From the NCBI RefSeq assembly GCF_039535095.1, contig NZ_BAAAWN010000001.1, positions 2,108,001-2,172,000 on the forward strand: a stretch of DNA of 64,000 nt, written 5' to 3'. Of the stretch, positions 11,847 through 21,624 are shown piece by piece. Positions within the stretch are counted from its first letter, which is position 1, and each line of letters starts with the position of its first letter. The position numbers and the translations under genes are program-made. The notes beneath the pieces were generated by a model, which saw only the letters and a program-made list of their open reading frames with translations, searched no databases and had not been told where the DNA came from. Source of the stretch: Arthrobacter ramosus. GTDB taxonomy: Bacteria > Actinomycetota > Actinomycetes > Actinomycetales > Micrococcaceae.

Positions 11847-12809
11847 TTAGAATCCCAGCTTCACGAGTTGCTTCGGGTCGCGCTGCCAGTCCTTGGCCAC
11901 TTTCACGTGCAAGTCGAGGTAGATTTTGGTTCCCAAAAGGGCCTCGATGCCCTTGCGGGCGTTCGTTCCGACCTCGCGGAGCCGGCTTCCGGCCTTGCCT
12001 ATGATGATGGCCTTCTGGGACGGGCGTTCAACGTACAAATTGACCCGCACGTCGAGGAGCGGGTTGTCTTCGGAGCGGCCTTCGCGGGGCAGGATTTCCT
12101 CCACCACCACGGCCAGGGAGTGCGGAAGCTCGTCGCGGACGCCCTCCAGGGCTGCTTCCCGGATAAGTTCGGCGACCATGATGGCCTCCGGTTCATCAGT
12201 GAGTTCACCGTCCGGGTAGAGAGGCGGAGAAGGAGGCATGTGGCCGATGAGGACGTCGGCAACCGTACTGACCTGGAAGCCGTCGGTCGCGGAAACCGGA
12301 ACGATATCTGCCCAGCCCTGTTCGCCGAGGACTTCGCGGCCCAACGCGGCCACAGCCAGGAGTTGCTCGGTCAAGGCCTGGCGGTCCACCAGGTCGGTCT
12401 TGGTGACAAGTGCGATGATCGGCTTGCGTCCGACGGCGGCGAGCTGGGCAGCAATGTACTTGTCGCCCGGTCCGATTTTCTCGTTGGCGGGCAGGCAGAA
12501 ACCAATGGCGTCCACTTCGGAGAGGGTGTCCGCGACGAGATCGTTGAGCCTCTTGCCAAGAAGGGTGCGCGGGCGGTGCAGGCCCGGAGTGTCCACAAGG
12601 ATGAGTTGGGCGTCCTCCCGATGGACAATGCCGCGGATCGTGTGCCTCGTGGTCTGCGGTTTTGCCGAGGTGATGGCCACTTTCTGGCCAACCAAAGCGT
12701 TGGTGAGGGTGGACTTGCCGGCGTTGGGACGGCCCACAAGAACCGAGAAACCTGCGTGGAAGCCGCCGAAGTCCTGATCGGCGTCGAACTTCTTATTGTG
12801 CTTGCTCAC
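11847..12809 (-). CDS. era: GTPase Era
   Basis: A 320-residue GTPase that binds the 3' end of 16S rRNA during 30S maturation. G-motifs are GRPNAGKST (G1), TTRHT (G2), DTPG (G3) and TKTD (G4). A KH domain follows with IIGKAGSRLREVG. GTG 12809 is chosen because GGGAG lies 6 bp upstream and the longer frame adds a non-conserved tail. The start overlaps the preceding CBS-domain gene by 17 bp. ybeY, also a 16S maturation factor, is two genes upstream in the same operon. Confidence 0.95.
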   Translation of the reverse strand: MSKHNKKFDADQDFGGFHAGFSVLVGRPNAGKSTLTNALVGQKVAITSAKPQTTRHTIRGIVHREDAQLILVDTPGLHRPRTLLGKRLNDLVADTLSEVDAIGFCLPANEKIGPGDKYIAAQLAAVGRKPIIALVTKTDLVDRQALTEQLLAVAALGREVLGEQGWADIVPVSATDGFQVSTVADVLIGHMPPSPPLYPDGELTDEPEAIMVAELIREAALEGVRDELPHSLAVVVEEILPREGRSEDNPLLDVRVNLYVERPSQKAIIIGKAGSRLREVGTNARKGIEALLGTKIYLDLHVKVAKDWQRDPKQLVKLGF

Positions 12810-14124
12810 GTGGAACTCCCTGTTGCGTTGTGTCGGCCTCGTCGAGAAGGTCTTCAAGGTCAGTGTCTTCTTTTGGAATGGCTGCCGCAATGATATGGCT
12901 GACCCGGTTTCGCCGGCCTTCCAGCCTATCGGCTTTCAAGGAGATCCCATCCACCTCCACCGCGCTGCCCACGATCGGCACCTTGCCCAGGGTCTTGGCC
13001 AGGAGGCCGCCCACCGTGTCCACTTCGTCGTCGTCGAGGTCAATGTCGAAAAGCTCGCCGAGGTCGTCGATGCTCATCCGTGAACTGACGCGGTACGTGC
13101 CATCACCCAAGTCGGTGACCTCCGCATCGTTGGAGTCGTACTCATCCACGATCTCCCCCACGATTTCCTCAATGAGGTCCTCCAGCGTCACCAGCCCGGC
13201 GGTGCCGCCGTATTCGTCAATGACTACCGCCACGTGCGTGGACTCTTGCTGTAGCTCATTCAGGAGGTCGCTGACAGGCTTTGATTCGGGAACGAAACGT
13301 GCCTCGCGGGCTATGGCATCAACGTCCTGGCGCACTGATGGTTGATCCGGGCGGTGCAATGCGGCAGCAACGTCCTTCAAATAGAGAATGCCGCGGATTT
13401 GATCCGCGTTCTCGCCGATAACGGGGATCCTTGAGTACCCGGAGCGCAGGAACAGCGCCATGGCCTGCTCCAGGCTGGATCCGGACTCGATGCTCACAAT
13501 GTCCGTTCGAGGAACCATCACCGAGCGCACCAGGGTGTCGCCGAAGTCGAAGACCGACTGGATGAGTTCGGCCTCGCTGTCCTCGATCATGTCCGATTCC
13601 GTGGCCCTGTCGACGAGTTCACGGAATTCTTCCTCGCTGAAGAATGCTTCATCGCCGCTGGGCGCGCCGGGTGCCACCACGCTGCCGATCCTCACGAGCC
13701 AGCCCGGAATGGGACCCAGGATCCAGCACAGGAACCTGATGAGCGGGGCCGAGTAGAGAACCACGCCGCCTGAGTGGGCGCGTCCGAGTTGGCGGGGCGA
13801 GACGCCCACCAAAACGAAACCAATGACGGCCATGATGCCCGTCGCCGCCAAACCGGCAAGCCAGACGTTCTCGAGGAGGCTATGCATGACGACCGCGACA
13901 GCAACTGCTGCCGCCATCTCGAACCAGACCCGCCAGAATCGCAGCGCCCGAATGTGCGCAACAGGCTGGGCGAGGATGCTGCGAAGCGAATTTCCCCGGC
14001 TCCTGACGATGGCTTGCTCCGCGTCGTGCCGCGGCAGGAAGGTGAAGGCAGCCTCAGCCGCGGTCAGCAGGGCGACGAAACTGAGGAACACCAACGCCAT
14101 CCCGACCAGGATGAGCGAGGTCAC
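12793..14124 (-). CDS. CNNM/CBS-domain membrane protein (hemolysin C/CorC-like)
   Basis: A 443-residue protein with a DUF21/CNNM transmembrane region (about 1-180, four or so hydrophobic segments starting with an N-terminal span). A CBS pair follows at about 200-320 (MVPRTDIVSI, SGYSRIPVIG, DEYGGTAGLVT). A CorC/HlyC transporter-associated domain lies near 340-425. Family members are implicated in Mg/Co homeostasis; 'hemolysin' is a historical name. It overlaps ybeY by 4 bp and era by 17 bp. Confidence 0.9.
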   Translation of the reverse strand: MTSLILVGMALVFLSFVALLTAAEAAFTFLPRHDAEQAIVRSRGNSLRSILAQPVAHIRALRFWRVWFEMAAAVAVAVVMHSLLENVWLAGLAATGIMAVIGFVLVGVSPRQLGRAHSGGVVLYSAPLIRFLCWILGPIPGWLVRIGSVVAPGAPSGDEAFFSEEEFRELVDRATESDMIEDSEAELIQSVFDFGDTLVRSVMVPRTDIVSIESGSSLEQAMALFLRSGYSRIPVIGENADQIRGILYLKDVAAALHRPDQPSVRQDVDAIAREARFVPESKPVSDLLNELQQESTHVAVVIDEYGGTAGLVTLEDLIEEIVGEIVDEYDSNDAEVTDLGDGTYRVSSRMSIDDLGELFDIDLDDDEVDTVGGLLAKTLGKVPIVGSAVEVDGISLKADRLEGRRNRVSHIIAAAIPKEDTDLEDLLDEADTTQQGVPREQAQ

Positions 14125-14594
14125 AGCATGGTCTCCATGGGGGCGTCCTTGCCAAGGAACGCGGACAGCAGCTCACGCTGCAGGCCGAACATTTCTTCCT
14201 TTTCCTCCGGTTCGGCGTGGTCGAAACCGAGCAGGTGGAGGATTCCGTGGGTGCAGAGCAGGAGCATTTCATCCTGCGTTGAATGACCTGCGTTGCGCGC
14301 TTGTACCTCGGCTACTTGCGGGCAGATGGCGATGTCGCCCAGCATGCCCTGCGGAGCCGGCTTACCCGGTGTCCCCGGCGTCAACTCATCCATCGGAACA
14401 GACAGGACATCGGTAGCGCCGGGTTCGTCCATGAGTTCGATGTGGAGCTTTTCCATGGCAGGTTCATCCACCAGGAGGATGGAAAGTTCGGCCTGGGGGT
14501 GAATGTAGAGGCGCTCGAAGATGAAGCGTGAAAGCGTCACCAATTGTGCCTCGTCCACCTGGACGCCGGACTCGTTGTTGACCTCTATGCTCAT
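14121..14594 (-). CDS. ybeY: rRNA maturation RNase YbeY
   Basis: A 157-residue zinc-dependent endoribonuclease acting in 16S rRNA 3' processing and ribosome quality control. The hallmark HGILHLLGFDH carries the three zinc-binding His residues. An upstream ATDVLSVPMDE block is also typical. Its ATG overlaps the phoH stop by 4 bp, giving the usual phoH-ybeY-CBS-era order. Confidence 0.95.
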   Translation of the reverse strand: MSIEVNNESGVQVDEAQLVTLSRFIFERLYIHPQAELSILLVDEPAMEKLHIELMDEPGATDVLSVPMDELTPGTPGKPAPQGMLGDIAICPQVAEVQARNAGHSTQDEMLLLCTHGILHLLGFDHAEPEEKEEMFGLQRELLSAFLGKDAPMETML

Positions 14595-15679
14595 CGGTGT
14601 TCTCCCCGTTTGTCGTGGATCGGCGTGTGCTGGGCACGCACCCGGTGCTTTTCATCCCATTTGCTGTAGGCGGACACGATGTCGGCGACCAGCCGGTGCC
14701 TGACGACGTCGGAAGCGTCCAGCATCGTAAAGTTCACGCCGTCGATTCCGTTGAGGATTTCCTGGACGATGCGCAGACCGGACGTGGCGCCGAAGGGCAG
14801 ATCCACCTGGGTAATATCACCCGTGACAACCATCTTGGAGCCGAAGCCCAGGCGGGTCAGGAACATCTTCATCTGTTCCGCGGTGGTGTTCTGGGCCTCA
14901 TCGAGGATGATGAACGCGTCGTTGAGCGTGCGGCCGCGCATGTACGCAAGCGGCGCGACCTCAATGGTCCCGGCAGCCATGAGGCGCGGGATCGATTCCG
15001 GGTCCATCATGTCGTGCAAGGCGTCATACAAAGGACGCAGGTACGGGTCGATCTTGTCGCTCAACGTTCCCGGCAGGAAGCCGAGGCGCTCTCCTGCCTC
15101 GACGGCAGGCCTCGTGAGGATGATGCGGCTGACTTCCTTGAGCTGCAGTGCCTGAACGGCTTTGGCCATCGCGAGGTACGTCTTGCCGGTGCCCGCAGGA
15201 CCGATCCCGAAGATGACGGTGTTGTCGTCGATGGCGTCGACATAGTTCTTCTGGTTGAGCGTTTTGGGGCGGATGGTGCGCCCGCGGCTCGAAAGGATGT
15301 TGTGGGTCAGGACTTCCACGGGGTTTTGCAGGGACTGGCTGCGCAACAGTGACACGAGTTGCTGCAGCACGTCCGGGGTGATGACCGTCCCCTTGCCGAC
15401 CAGGCCGCGGACTTCTTCCAGAAGCCGCATGATCCGGGGAACATCGCTCGACGGTCCGCTGAAGGAGAGCTCGTTGCCGCGCACATGAAAGTCGACGCCG
15501 GGGAACTGGGCTTCGATGTAGCGCAACGCCTCGTCATGGCTGCCAAGGGTCTGAACCATCTGATCCGAGTTGTCGAAGATGACAACTTCCGTCCGGGCGC
15601 CCGGGACAGAGTGTGGGAACTCGGCCGGACCTGTGTCAACGCTGCCGGCCTTGGGCCGCCCGTTCAATGATTCTGTCAT
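14591..15679 (-). CDS. phoH: PhoH-like ATPase
   Basis: A 362-residue P-loop ATPase. Walker A is GPAGTGKT and Walker B is FIILDEAQN, in the superfamily 1 helicase-related PhoH fold. Its biochemical role is unsettled, but conserved linkage to ybeY and era suggests RNA metabolism. It is the first gene of this operon; upstream is a roughly 420 bp region shared with the divergent lipoprotein gene. Confidence 0.93.
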   Translation of the reverse strand: MTESLNGRPKAGSVDTGPAEFPHSVPGARTEVVIFDNSDQMVQTLGSHDEALRYIEAQFPGVDFHVRGNELSFSGPSSDVPRIMRLLEEVRGLVGKGTVITPDVLQQLVSLLRSQSLQNPVEVLTHNILSSRGRTIRPKTLNQKNYVDAIDDNTVIFGIGPAGTGKTYLAMAKAVQALQLKEVSRIILTRPAVEAGERLGFLPGTLSDKIDPYLRPLYDALHDMMDPESIPRLMAAGTIEVAPLAYMRGRTLNDAFIILDEAQNTTAEQMKMFLTRLGFGSKMVVTGDITQVDLPFGATSGLRIVQEILNGIDGVNFTMLDASDVVRHRLVADIVSAYSKWDEKHRVRAQHTPIHDKRGEHR

Positions 15680-16101
15680 AGTGCTGGCCTTGCGGCCTGT
15701 GCTCCTCCGGCTTGGTGATGTCCATCGATTTTCTCCGATGTCCGCTTGCTGGATGGGCGCAGGATCGCGGGCCTCGGATTGCTTTCAATCCTACGCCAGC
15801 CAGTCTCCGGGGTGGTTCCAGACCGTGCCCGGAGGGGCTGCGGACGGCCCATCCGTGCCGCTTTGGTATCAACTCGGCATCGACCTCGTATCAATCGCAT
15901 TGCAGTTGTTCGCCGGAGTATCGAAACGCCAGCCGCGGCCCTTGGGACTATGACAAGCTGATTCATGGGCAAAAATGCCCCTGTGCCCGGTCACCGGGCA
16001 CATGACTCCCCCGCCTCACAGCGGCCGAACACGAGCAGGAATCCACCATCACCAGGCCAGCCGGGATTTCACACGGCACACGCATCCGGAAACGTTCCGC
16101 C
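15680..16101. other. Intergenic region between phoH and the lipoprotein gene
   Basis: No convincing gene is seen. It should hold the divergent promoters of the phoH operon and the lipoprotein gene. It contains a perfect 19-bp palindrome at 15983-16001 and a small GGGC/GCCC hairpin at 15967-15980. In-frame codons just before 16102 encode a basic stretch (RIRKRSA) that may belong to the signal peptide of the lipoprotein. Confidence 0.5.
15983..16001. repeat. Perfect palindrome, possible operator or hairpin
   Basis: GTGCCCGGT-C-ACCGGGCAC is a perfect 9+1+9 inverted repeat about 100 bp upstream of the lipoprotein ATG. A second small hairpin (GGGC-N6-GCCC) sits just before it. Regulator unknown. 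Confidence 0.45.
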
Positions 16102-16989
16102 ATGCTTGTGACCGCCCTGACGGCTGCCTTGGTCCTGTCGGGTTGCATTGCCGACCGCACCGGACAGGGATCCACGACGCCGGTCCCCATCCCCACAGCT
16201 GCCCTGCAGACGGCTCCCGAGAGCAATGCTCCGCTCGAAACAACCCAGGCCTCAAACAAGATCCCCGTGTATTGGATCGGGCGCAGCGACACGGACACCT
16301 TCCTGTACCGCGAATTCCGTGACAACCCAGGCAATGAAAACCCCATCACCACGGCCCTGCGGATCATGATGTCCCAGAAGCCGTTGGATCACGATTTCTT
16401 CACTCCGTGGCAGAACCCGGGCAGCCTGGCAACCTCGATTTCCGGTAAGAACGTGGTCACGGTCGATGTTTCCCGCGACGCGTTCAATTCCAATCTCGAT
16501 GCCGGGATGGCACAGCGGGCGGTCCAGGAACTCGTCTACACCGCTACCGCTGCGGCCGCGAGTTCAGGCCTGATCGATTCCGGACAGCAGATCAAAGTGA
16601 CCATCCTGGTGGACGGGCACACGGACTACATGGCATTCGGACAGGTCAAACTAGGCGATCCGATGGTCCGCGACGCATCCATGGTGGCACCGGTGTGGAT
16701 CATTGACCCGCAGGAGGATCTGACCTTGCCTGCCGGTCCGGTCAAGTTCAACGGCCGGAGCACGGACCCCTCGAAGAAACTGCATTGGCAAATCCTTCGC
16801 GAGAACTCAAATGGCGATAAGTCGTCCTACCTCGCCGGGCAGACCACCGCTTCGACGGTTCCCGGACAAGGCGGGGTCTTCAGCCTCACAGTGGGGCTCG
16901 GAGCAGGCCGCTATGAATTGCGGGTCTCCCTGGTGGGACCCAACGACGCCGACGTCGCAACGGATACCCGGAGTTTCAACGTTCGCTGA
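16102..16989 (+). CDS. GerMN-domain lipoprotein
   Basis: A roughly 295-residue exported lipoprotein. A hydrophobic stretch ends in the lipobox LSGC at residues 13-16, so Cys16 would be lipidated. A GerMN-like domain (about 60-190, YLYRE-type and ELVYTATAAA helices) and a C-terminal Gmad2/Ig-like domain (about 195-295, PAGPVKFNGRST) follow. The role is unknown; related proteins occur at the cell envelope. ATG 16102 gives a signal peptide with no basic n-region. The frame stays open upstream with RIRKRSA directly before this Met but no ATG, GTG or TTG, so the true start may be non-canonical. Confidence 0.75.
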   Translation: MLVTALTAALVLSGCIADRTGQGSTTPVPIPTAALQTAPESNAPLETTQASNKIPVYWIGRSDTDTFLYREFRDNPGNENPITTALRIMMSQKPLDHDFFTPWQNPGSLATSISGKNVVTVDVSRDAFNSNLDAGMAQRAVQELVYTATAAAASSGLIDSGQQIKVTILVDGHTDYMAFGQVKLGDPMVRDASMVAPVWIIDPQEDLTLPAGPVKFNGRSTDPSKKLHWQILRENSNGDKSSYLAGQTTASTVPGQGGVFSLTVGLGAGRYELRVSLVGPNDADVATDTRSFNVR

Positions 16990-17017
16990 TCCAGGACGTG
17001 CGCTGATCCAGGACGTG
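16984..17017. repeat. 17-bp tandem duplication at a gene end
   Basis: The unit CGCTGATCCAGGACGTG occurs twice back to back, followed by a partial third copy. The first copy contains the TGA stop of the lipoprotein gene, so the duplication leaves the coding sequence intact. It looks like a simple slippage duplication. Confidence 0.8.
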
Positions 17018-17026
17018 CGCTGCGAG

Positions 17027-17803
17027 CTACCAGCGCCCCAGGATGTCGCTGGCCAGCACGACGGCGGCAGGACCCGCCGTCGACGAGCGAAGCACGTGGT
17101 GGCCCAGAAGCGCGGTGACGGCGCCGACGTCGCTGAGCTTCGTCACTTCGCGCGGTGAAATACCACCCTCCGGGCCGACGATGAGCAGGACTTCCCGTCC
17201 CGCTCCGGTATCCGCGCCGGAAAACTCGCCCTGCCACTTCTCCAGAACATCCCGCAGGGGACGTTTCGCGTCCTCGTGCAGGATGATCGCCAGGTCGGCC
17301 GCGGCAACCGCCGCAGCCAGGCCGGAGCCGTCGACGGCGGCACGCACCTCGGGGATCCACGCGCGCCGCGCTTGCTTGGCGGCTGCGGTGGCCACGGATT
17401 GCCACTTCGCGTGGGCTTTTGCAGCCCGGTCACCCTTCCAACGGACAATGGAACGTTCCGCCTGCCAGGGCACGACGGCATCGATCCCGAGTTCCGTGGC
17501 CGTCTCAACGGCAAGCTCGTCACGGTCGCCCTTCGCGAGGGCCTGGACCAACACGAGCCGCACGGTTGGCTGGTGCTCCTCCTCGACAGCGGAGGCAAGG
17601 ACCGTCAAGGTTCCCTGCCCGGATTCCGTCACGCTGCCCGTGAGCCGTTTTCCGGCACCGTCGGCGATATCGACGGCTTCGCCGATTTCCAAGCGCTTGA
17701 CGGTGACAGCATGCCTGGCTTCGGCGCCGTCGAGCACGAAAGAGTCACCAGGGCCGAGCCCGTCAAGCGTTCCGGCTGCTGTGAAGAATACGGGGTTGCT
17801 CAC
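17027..17803 (-). CDS. rsmE: 16S rRNA (uracil(1498)-N3)-methyltransferase
   Basis: A 258-residue SPOUT-family methyltransferase that modifies U1498 of 16S rRNA with SAM. An N-terminal PUA-like region (EARHAVTVKRLEIGE) precedes the knotted SAM site LLIVGPEGGIS and HVLRSSTAGPAA near the C terminus. It starts 2 bp after the dnaJ stop and closes the hrcA-dnaJ-rsmE operon, the usual order in actinobacteria. Confidence 0.95.
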   Translation of the reverse strand: MSNPVFFTAAGTLDGLGPGDSFVLDGAEARHAVTVKRLEIGEAVDIADGAGKRLTGSVTESGQGTLTVLASAVEEEHQPTVRLVLVQALAKGDRDELAVETATELGIDAVVPWQAERSIVRWKGDRAAKAHAKWQSVATAAAKQARRAWIPEVRAAVDGSGLAAAVAAADLAIILHEDAKRPLRDVLEKWQGEFSGADTGAGREVLLIVGPEGGISPREVTKLSDVGAVTALLGHHVLRSSTAGPAAVVLASDILGRW

Positions 17804-17805
17804 CG

Positions 17806-18936
17806 CTACAGGTTACCGAGCTTGTCCCGCAGCTTCGCGAACATACCGCCACTGGCCACAAGCTTGCCTTCGGTGAATTGCTCTCCGCGCAATTTGGCCA
17901 GTTGGCGAAGCAGGTCTTCCTGTGCGGCATCGAGCTTGCCGGGCGTCTCAACGTGCAGGTGCACCTTGAGGTCTCCCCTGCCGTAGCCGCGGAGATGGGT
18001 GACGCCCAGTCCACGCAGGGTGATGACTTCGCCGGACTGCGTGCCTGACTTGACGTCGATCTCCTGGGGACCGTCGAAAGTCTCTAGCTGCAGCTCGGTA
18101 CCCAGTGCCGCGGCAGTCATGGGAACGCTCAGCGTCGCGTGAAGGTCGTCGCCTTCCCGGATGTAGGTGGAATCGCTGTTGACCCGGATCTCCACGTAGA
18201 GGTCACCTGGAGGACCACCCGCGGGACCTGCTTCGCCTTGCGACGACAGCTGGATGCGAGTCCCGGTAGCGACGCCGCCCGGCACCTTGACCGTCAGCGA
18301 ACGGCGGCTGCGGATGCGGCCCTGGCCGTTGCACTCATTACAAGGATCCTTGATGATCGAGCCGAATCCTTCGCACGATCCACACGGTGCGGCGGTCATG
18401 ACCTGGCCGAGGATCGAGCGGACAGCCCGCTGGACCTGGCCCGAGCCGCCACAGATGTCGCAGCGCTCCGGGTGGGTGCCCGGACGGCAGCATGAGCCTT
18501 CGCACGTGGGACAGATGACAGCGGTGTCCACCTCAAGCTTTTTGTTGACACCGAACACCGCCTCGCGCAAGTCGATGCGCACACTGATCAGGGCGTCCTG
18601 CCCCCGGCGCATGCGTGATGCGGGGCCCTGCATGCCGCCGCCTCCTCCGCCAAAGAAGGTGTCGAAGATGTCCTGGAAGGCGAATCCCTGGCCCGCGTAG
18701 CCTCCGCCGAAACCGTTGTCGGTCCCGTTCTCGTTGCCGGTGGCGTCGTAGACGCGGCGCTTCTGGGGGTCGGAGAGGACCTCGTAAGCGTGGGTCACCG
18801 CCTTAAATTCCTCGGCAGCGCCAGCCCCGGGGTTCACATCGGGGTGCAGCTTGCGTGCGAGCTTGCGGTAGGCCTTCTTGATCTCCTCGCCGGTTGCTTC
18901 CGGCGAGACGCCCAGAACGTCATAGTGACTGCTCAA
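17806..18936 (-). CDS. dnaJ: Chaperone DnaJ
   Basis: A 376-residue Hsp40 co-chaperone that stimulates DnaK ATPase. The J domain ([11 protein letters not shown], with HPD in [10 protein letters not shown]) is at residues 1-65. A Gly/Phe-rich linker follows, then a zinc-binding region of CxxCxGxG repeats from about 135 ([32 protein letters not shown]), then two C-terminal substrate domains. The first zinc repeat ends in Ser-Cys instead of Gly. The TTG start at 18936 is preceded by AAGGAAGAG at 9 bp; a longer frame upstream is not conserved in kind. It is transcribed with hrcA. Confidence 0.94.
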   Translation of the reverse strand: MSSHYDVLGVSPEATGEEIKKAYRKLARKLHPDVNPGAGAAEEFKAVTHAYEVLSDPQKRRVYDATGNENGTDNGFGGGYAGQGFAFQDIFDTFFGGGGGGMQGPASRMRRGQDALISVRIDLREAVFGVNKKLEVDTAVICPTCEGSCCRPGTHPERCDICGGSGQVQRAVRSILGQVMTAAPCGSCEGFGSIIKDPCNECNGQGRIRSRRSLTVKVPGGVATGTRIQLSSQGEAGPAGGPPGDLYVEIRVNSDSTYIREGDDLHATLSVPMTAAALGTELQLETFDGPQEIDVKSGTQSGEVITLRGLGVTHLRGYGRGDLKVHLHVETPGKLDAAQEDLLRQLAKLRGEQFTEGKLVASGGMFAKLRDKLGNL

Positions 18937-19003
18937 AGTCGGTATCTCTTCCTTGTTTACGGTTCCACTGCTTTTCTTGCGAGGCGGTTTCCAGCCGAGG
19001 CCG

Positions 19004-20017
19004 TCAGCCGCCCAGAATGCGGGAAAGGTAGCGTGCGACGGCACGTACGGCCGCCATGGTGTTGGGGTAGTCCATGCGGGTGGGTCCAAGAATGCCGATC
19101 TTGGCACTGCTGCCCGGACCGTAGCCCGTGGCAACCACCGAAGCCTCGGAGAGGCCGTCATAGGGGTTTTCGCTGCCGATGCTCACCGTGACGCCCCGGG
19201 GGTCCTCCGCCATGTCCGACAACAGCCGCAACATGACCACCTGCTCCTCGAGCGCTTCGAGGACCGGGCCGATGCTCAGGGGGAAGTCCACGTTGGAGCG
19301 GGCCAGGTTTGCCGTGCCTGCCATGACCATGCGTTCGTCGCGGCTCCGCTCGGCAAGCCTGTCCAGACCATGGGCAAGGGCGCCCGCAAGGTTCCGAAGC
19401 GCCGGAGGGCACAAGGCAACCACCGAGGGCAGGACTTGCGGCATGAGGTCGAGCTGGGAGCCGGCAATGCTTCCAAGGAATCGCGCGCGCAAGGCCATGA
19501 GCTCTTCGTCAGTGGCGTCTGTTGCTGCGTGCACAACGCCCTGTTCCACTTTGCCCGAATCGGCGATCAATACCACCAAGACCTGGCGCGGTGCCAAAAG
19601 GACAAACTCAATGTGCCGGACGCGCGCCCGGCTCAGGTGCGGATACTGGACGACGGCGACCTGGTTGGTCAGTTGGGAGAGGAGCCGGACGGTGCGCTCA
19701 AGGATGTCCTCGACGTCGTCGGGTCCCTCAAGCAACGAGTGGATGGCACGGCGCTCGGCGGCCGAAAGCGGCTTGACCTCGGAAATACGGTCGACGAACA
19801 GGCGGTAGCCCTTGTCCGTAGGAATGCGGCCCGCACTCGTGTGTGGTGCCGCAATGAGGCCTTCTTCTTCCAAGAGGGCCATGTCATTGCGGATGGTTGC
19901 GCTCGACACTCCCAAATGGTGCCGTTCGACCAAGGCTTTGGAGCCGACTGGCTCGCGGGAGTGAACGTAGTCCTCCACGATGGCGCGTAACACTTCAAGC
20001 TTGCGTGGTTCGCTCAC
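19004..20017 (-). CDS. hrcA: Heat-inducible transcription repressor HrcA
   Basis: A 337-residue repressor of class I heat-shock genes, which needs GroEL to be active in studied species. The N-terminal winged helix holds [20 protein letters not shown], and a HrcA core domain follows. A CIRCE operator lies just upstream at 20083-20109, so the gene probably represses itself and dnaJ. It precedes dnaJ by 67 bp. Confidence 0.95.
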   Translation of the reverse strand: MSEPRKLEVLRAIVEDYVHSREPVGSKALVERHHLGVSSATIRNDMALLEEEGLIAAPHTSAGRIPTDKGYRLFVDRISEVKPLSAAERRAIHSLLEGPDDVEDILERTVRLLSQLTNQVAVVQYPHLSRARVRHIEFVLLAPRQVLVVLIADSGKVEQGVVHAATDATDEELMALRARFLGSIAGSQLDLMPQVLPSVVALCPPALRNLAGALAHGLDRLAERSRDERMVMAGTANLARSNVDFPLSIGPVLEALEEQVVMLRLLSDMAEDPRGVTVSIGSENPYDGLSEASVVATGYGPGSSAKIGILGPTRMDYPNTMAAVRAVARYLSRILGG

Positions 20018-20082
20018 TGCCCACCTCCATTCAACAGCCGGTACTGATCGGTCAAGTACTCAACAATCCGGTATTTCAACAA

Positions 20083-20109
20083 TTAGCACTCAACATGCCC
20101 AAGTGCTAA
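20083..20109. promoter_or_regulatory. CIRCE element (HrcA operator)
   Basis: TTAGCACTC-N9-AAGTGCTAA matches the CIRCE consensus TTAGCACTC-N9-GAGTGCTAA except for one base in the right arm. It is 66 bp upstream of hrcA, in the shared region with the divergent DUF3097 gene. Confidence 0.9.
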
Positions 20110-20186
20110 CAAGTCTAGTATGAGCCACCTCGTTGTTAGCATTGGTACCGCTCGCGGCGAACATGGTTCCCGCGCGGTCCTGGGAA

Positions 20187-21092
20187 ATGCCACGGACCGT
20201 GACCGATCCCCTAGCGCAAAGTGGTGTGAAGACCGTGTCCTATGACAATTGGGGCCCGCAAGACCTCTCCTCGCCTGCCAAACGGCAACTGCCTGAGGTG
20301 CCGGTTGAACGCGGGATGGTTCTCGAGGACGTGCAGTCCGGTTGGGTCGGGGCCGTGACCAGGGTGGAGAAGTCCGGAGGCATGCACATTGTGGTGCTTG
20401 AGGATCGGCGGGGAAAGACCAAGTCGTTCCGGCTCGGCTTCGGATTCCTGCTGGAGGGACAGGCAGTGAAGCTCCTGCCGCCGGCGCCACGCGCAGCGGC
20501 CGCAAAGGGCGCGGCGCAAGCAGGCAGGACGGCATCGGGATCCGTCCGCGTGGCCGGCCAGCGCGCCCAAGTCGCGAAGGCGAGCCGGATCTGGGTGGAA
20601 GGCAAGCACGACGCAGAACTTGTGGAAAAGGTCTGGGGAGATGATCTCCGGGTGGAGGGCATCGTCGTCGAGCCCTTGCACGGCGTGGACGATCTCAAGG
20701 CTGCCATTGCCGCGTTCTCCCCCGGCCCGGGCCGCCGGCTCGGAATCCTCGTGGACCACTTGGTACCGGATTCGAAGGAGTCGCGGATTGCTGCCGACGC
20801 CATGACGCTGCAGGGTGCCGCGGGAAACGTCCTGATCGTAGGACATCCCTATGTGGACGTCTGGCAGGCAATCCGGCCCAAGGTGTTGGGGATCGAGCAA
20901 TGGCCGACCATCGCGCGTGGCACGGATTGGAAGACCGGCATCCTGAGGTCGTTCGGCTGGCCGCATGAGACGGCCGAAGACGTCGGACTGGGTTGGCAAA
21001 AGCTTCTGGGCGCCGTCCACAGCTACGCCGATCTGGAGCCCTCGTTGCTGGGTCGCGTGGAAGAAGTGATCGATTTCCTGACCGTGCCCTGA
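20187..21092 (+). CDS. DUF3097 family protein
   Basis: About 301 residues of unknown function, from a family found in actinobacteria. The N-terminal half has a small beta-rich region (VLEDVQSGWVGAVTRVEKSG). A Gly/Ala-rich linker leads to a TOPRIM-like segment (IWVEGKHDAELVEKVWGDDLR, with Glu and a later GILVDHL) that may bind metal or nucleic acid. An upstream in-frame start at 20133 is possible; ATG 20187 is preferred because it keeps the CIRCE region outside the gene, though no strong ribosome binding site is seen. It is divergent from hrcA. Confidence 0.75.
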   Translation: MPRTVTDPLAQSGVKTVSYDNWGPQDLSSPAKRQLPEVPVERGMVLEDVQSGWVGAVTRVEKSGGMHIVVLEDRRGKTKSFRLGFGFLLEGQAVKLLPPAPRAAAAKGAAQAGRTASGSVRVAGQRAQVAKASRIWVEGKHDAELVEKVWGDDLRVEGIVVEPLHGVDDLKAAIAAFSPGPGRRLGILVDHLVPDSKESRIAADAMTLQGAAGNVLIVGHPYVDVWQAIRPKVLGIEQWPTIARGTDWKTGILRSFGWPHETAEDVGLGWQKLLGAVHSYADLEPSLLGRVEEVIDFLTVP

Positions 21093-21184
21093 CTTGCGAT
21101 CAAGGAGTTGGTCGGCTGATCGCGTGCCGAGCAAGTATTCTGGGACAGCAACACTGCACCGATAGACACTCGAAGGAAGAAACT

Positions 21185-21598
21185 GTGGCAGACAACGCTC
21201 CTGACGATCGGGACGGCACTTCGGGCCAGTCCCAGTACCACGGCGTTCCTGCCAACGCGCTGCCTTTGACCGCCTCGGAAGACCGGCAGTGGGCAACACT
21301 GGCGCACTTCGGCGGGATCCTTGGCTGCGTTCCTTCGCTCTTGATCTACCTGATCTTCCGCGAACGTGGCCCCTTCACGGCACAGGAATCCAAGGAAGCG
21401 CTCAACTTCACCTTGCCTCCGACGATTGCCGCAGTGCTCGCCAACGTCCTTGTCTTGCTCCCGGTGGTGGGAAACCTGTTCGCGGTCCTTGCCACGGCAA
21501 TCTGGGTCGCAGTGACCTGCTTCTCGGTGTCAGCCGGAATCCGCGTCAACCACGGACAGCCGCACCGCTACCGCCTCAACCTGCGCTGGATCAAGTAG
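21185..21598 (+). CDS. DUF4870 (Tic20-like) small membrane protein
   Basis: A 137-residue protein with a hydrophilic N terminus and three hydrophobic segments. Typical family features are EDRQWATLAHFGGILG and RGPFTAQESKEALNF followed by two spans. The function is unknown. GTG 21185 has AAGGAAG upstream at good spacing; the longer open frame from 20993 overlaps the previous gene and is not used. Confidence 0.85.
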   Translation: MADNAPDDRDGTSGQSQYHGVPANALPLTASEDRQWATLAHFGGILGCVPSLLIYLIFRERGPFTAQESKEALNFTLPPTIAAVLANVLVLLPVVGNLFAVLATAIWVAVTCFSVSAGIRVNHGQPHRYRLNLRWIK

Positions 21599-21624
21599 CC
21601 GGTCTTCGCGGGTGCCGATGCCGT

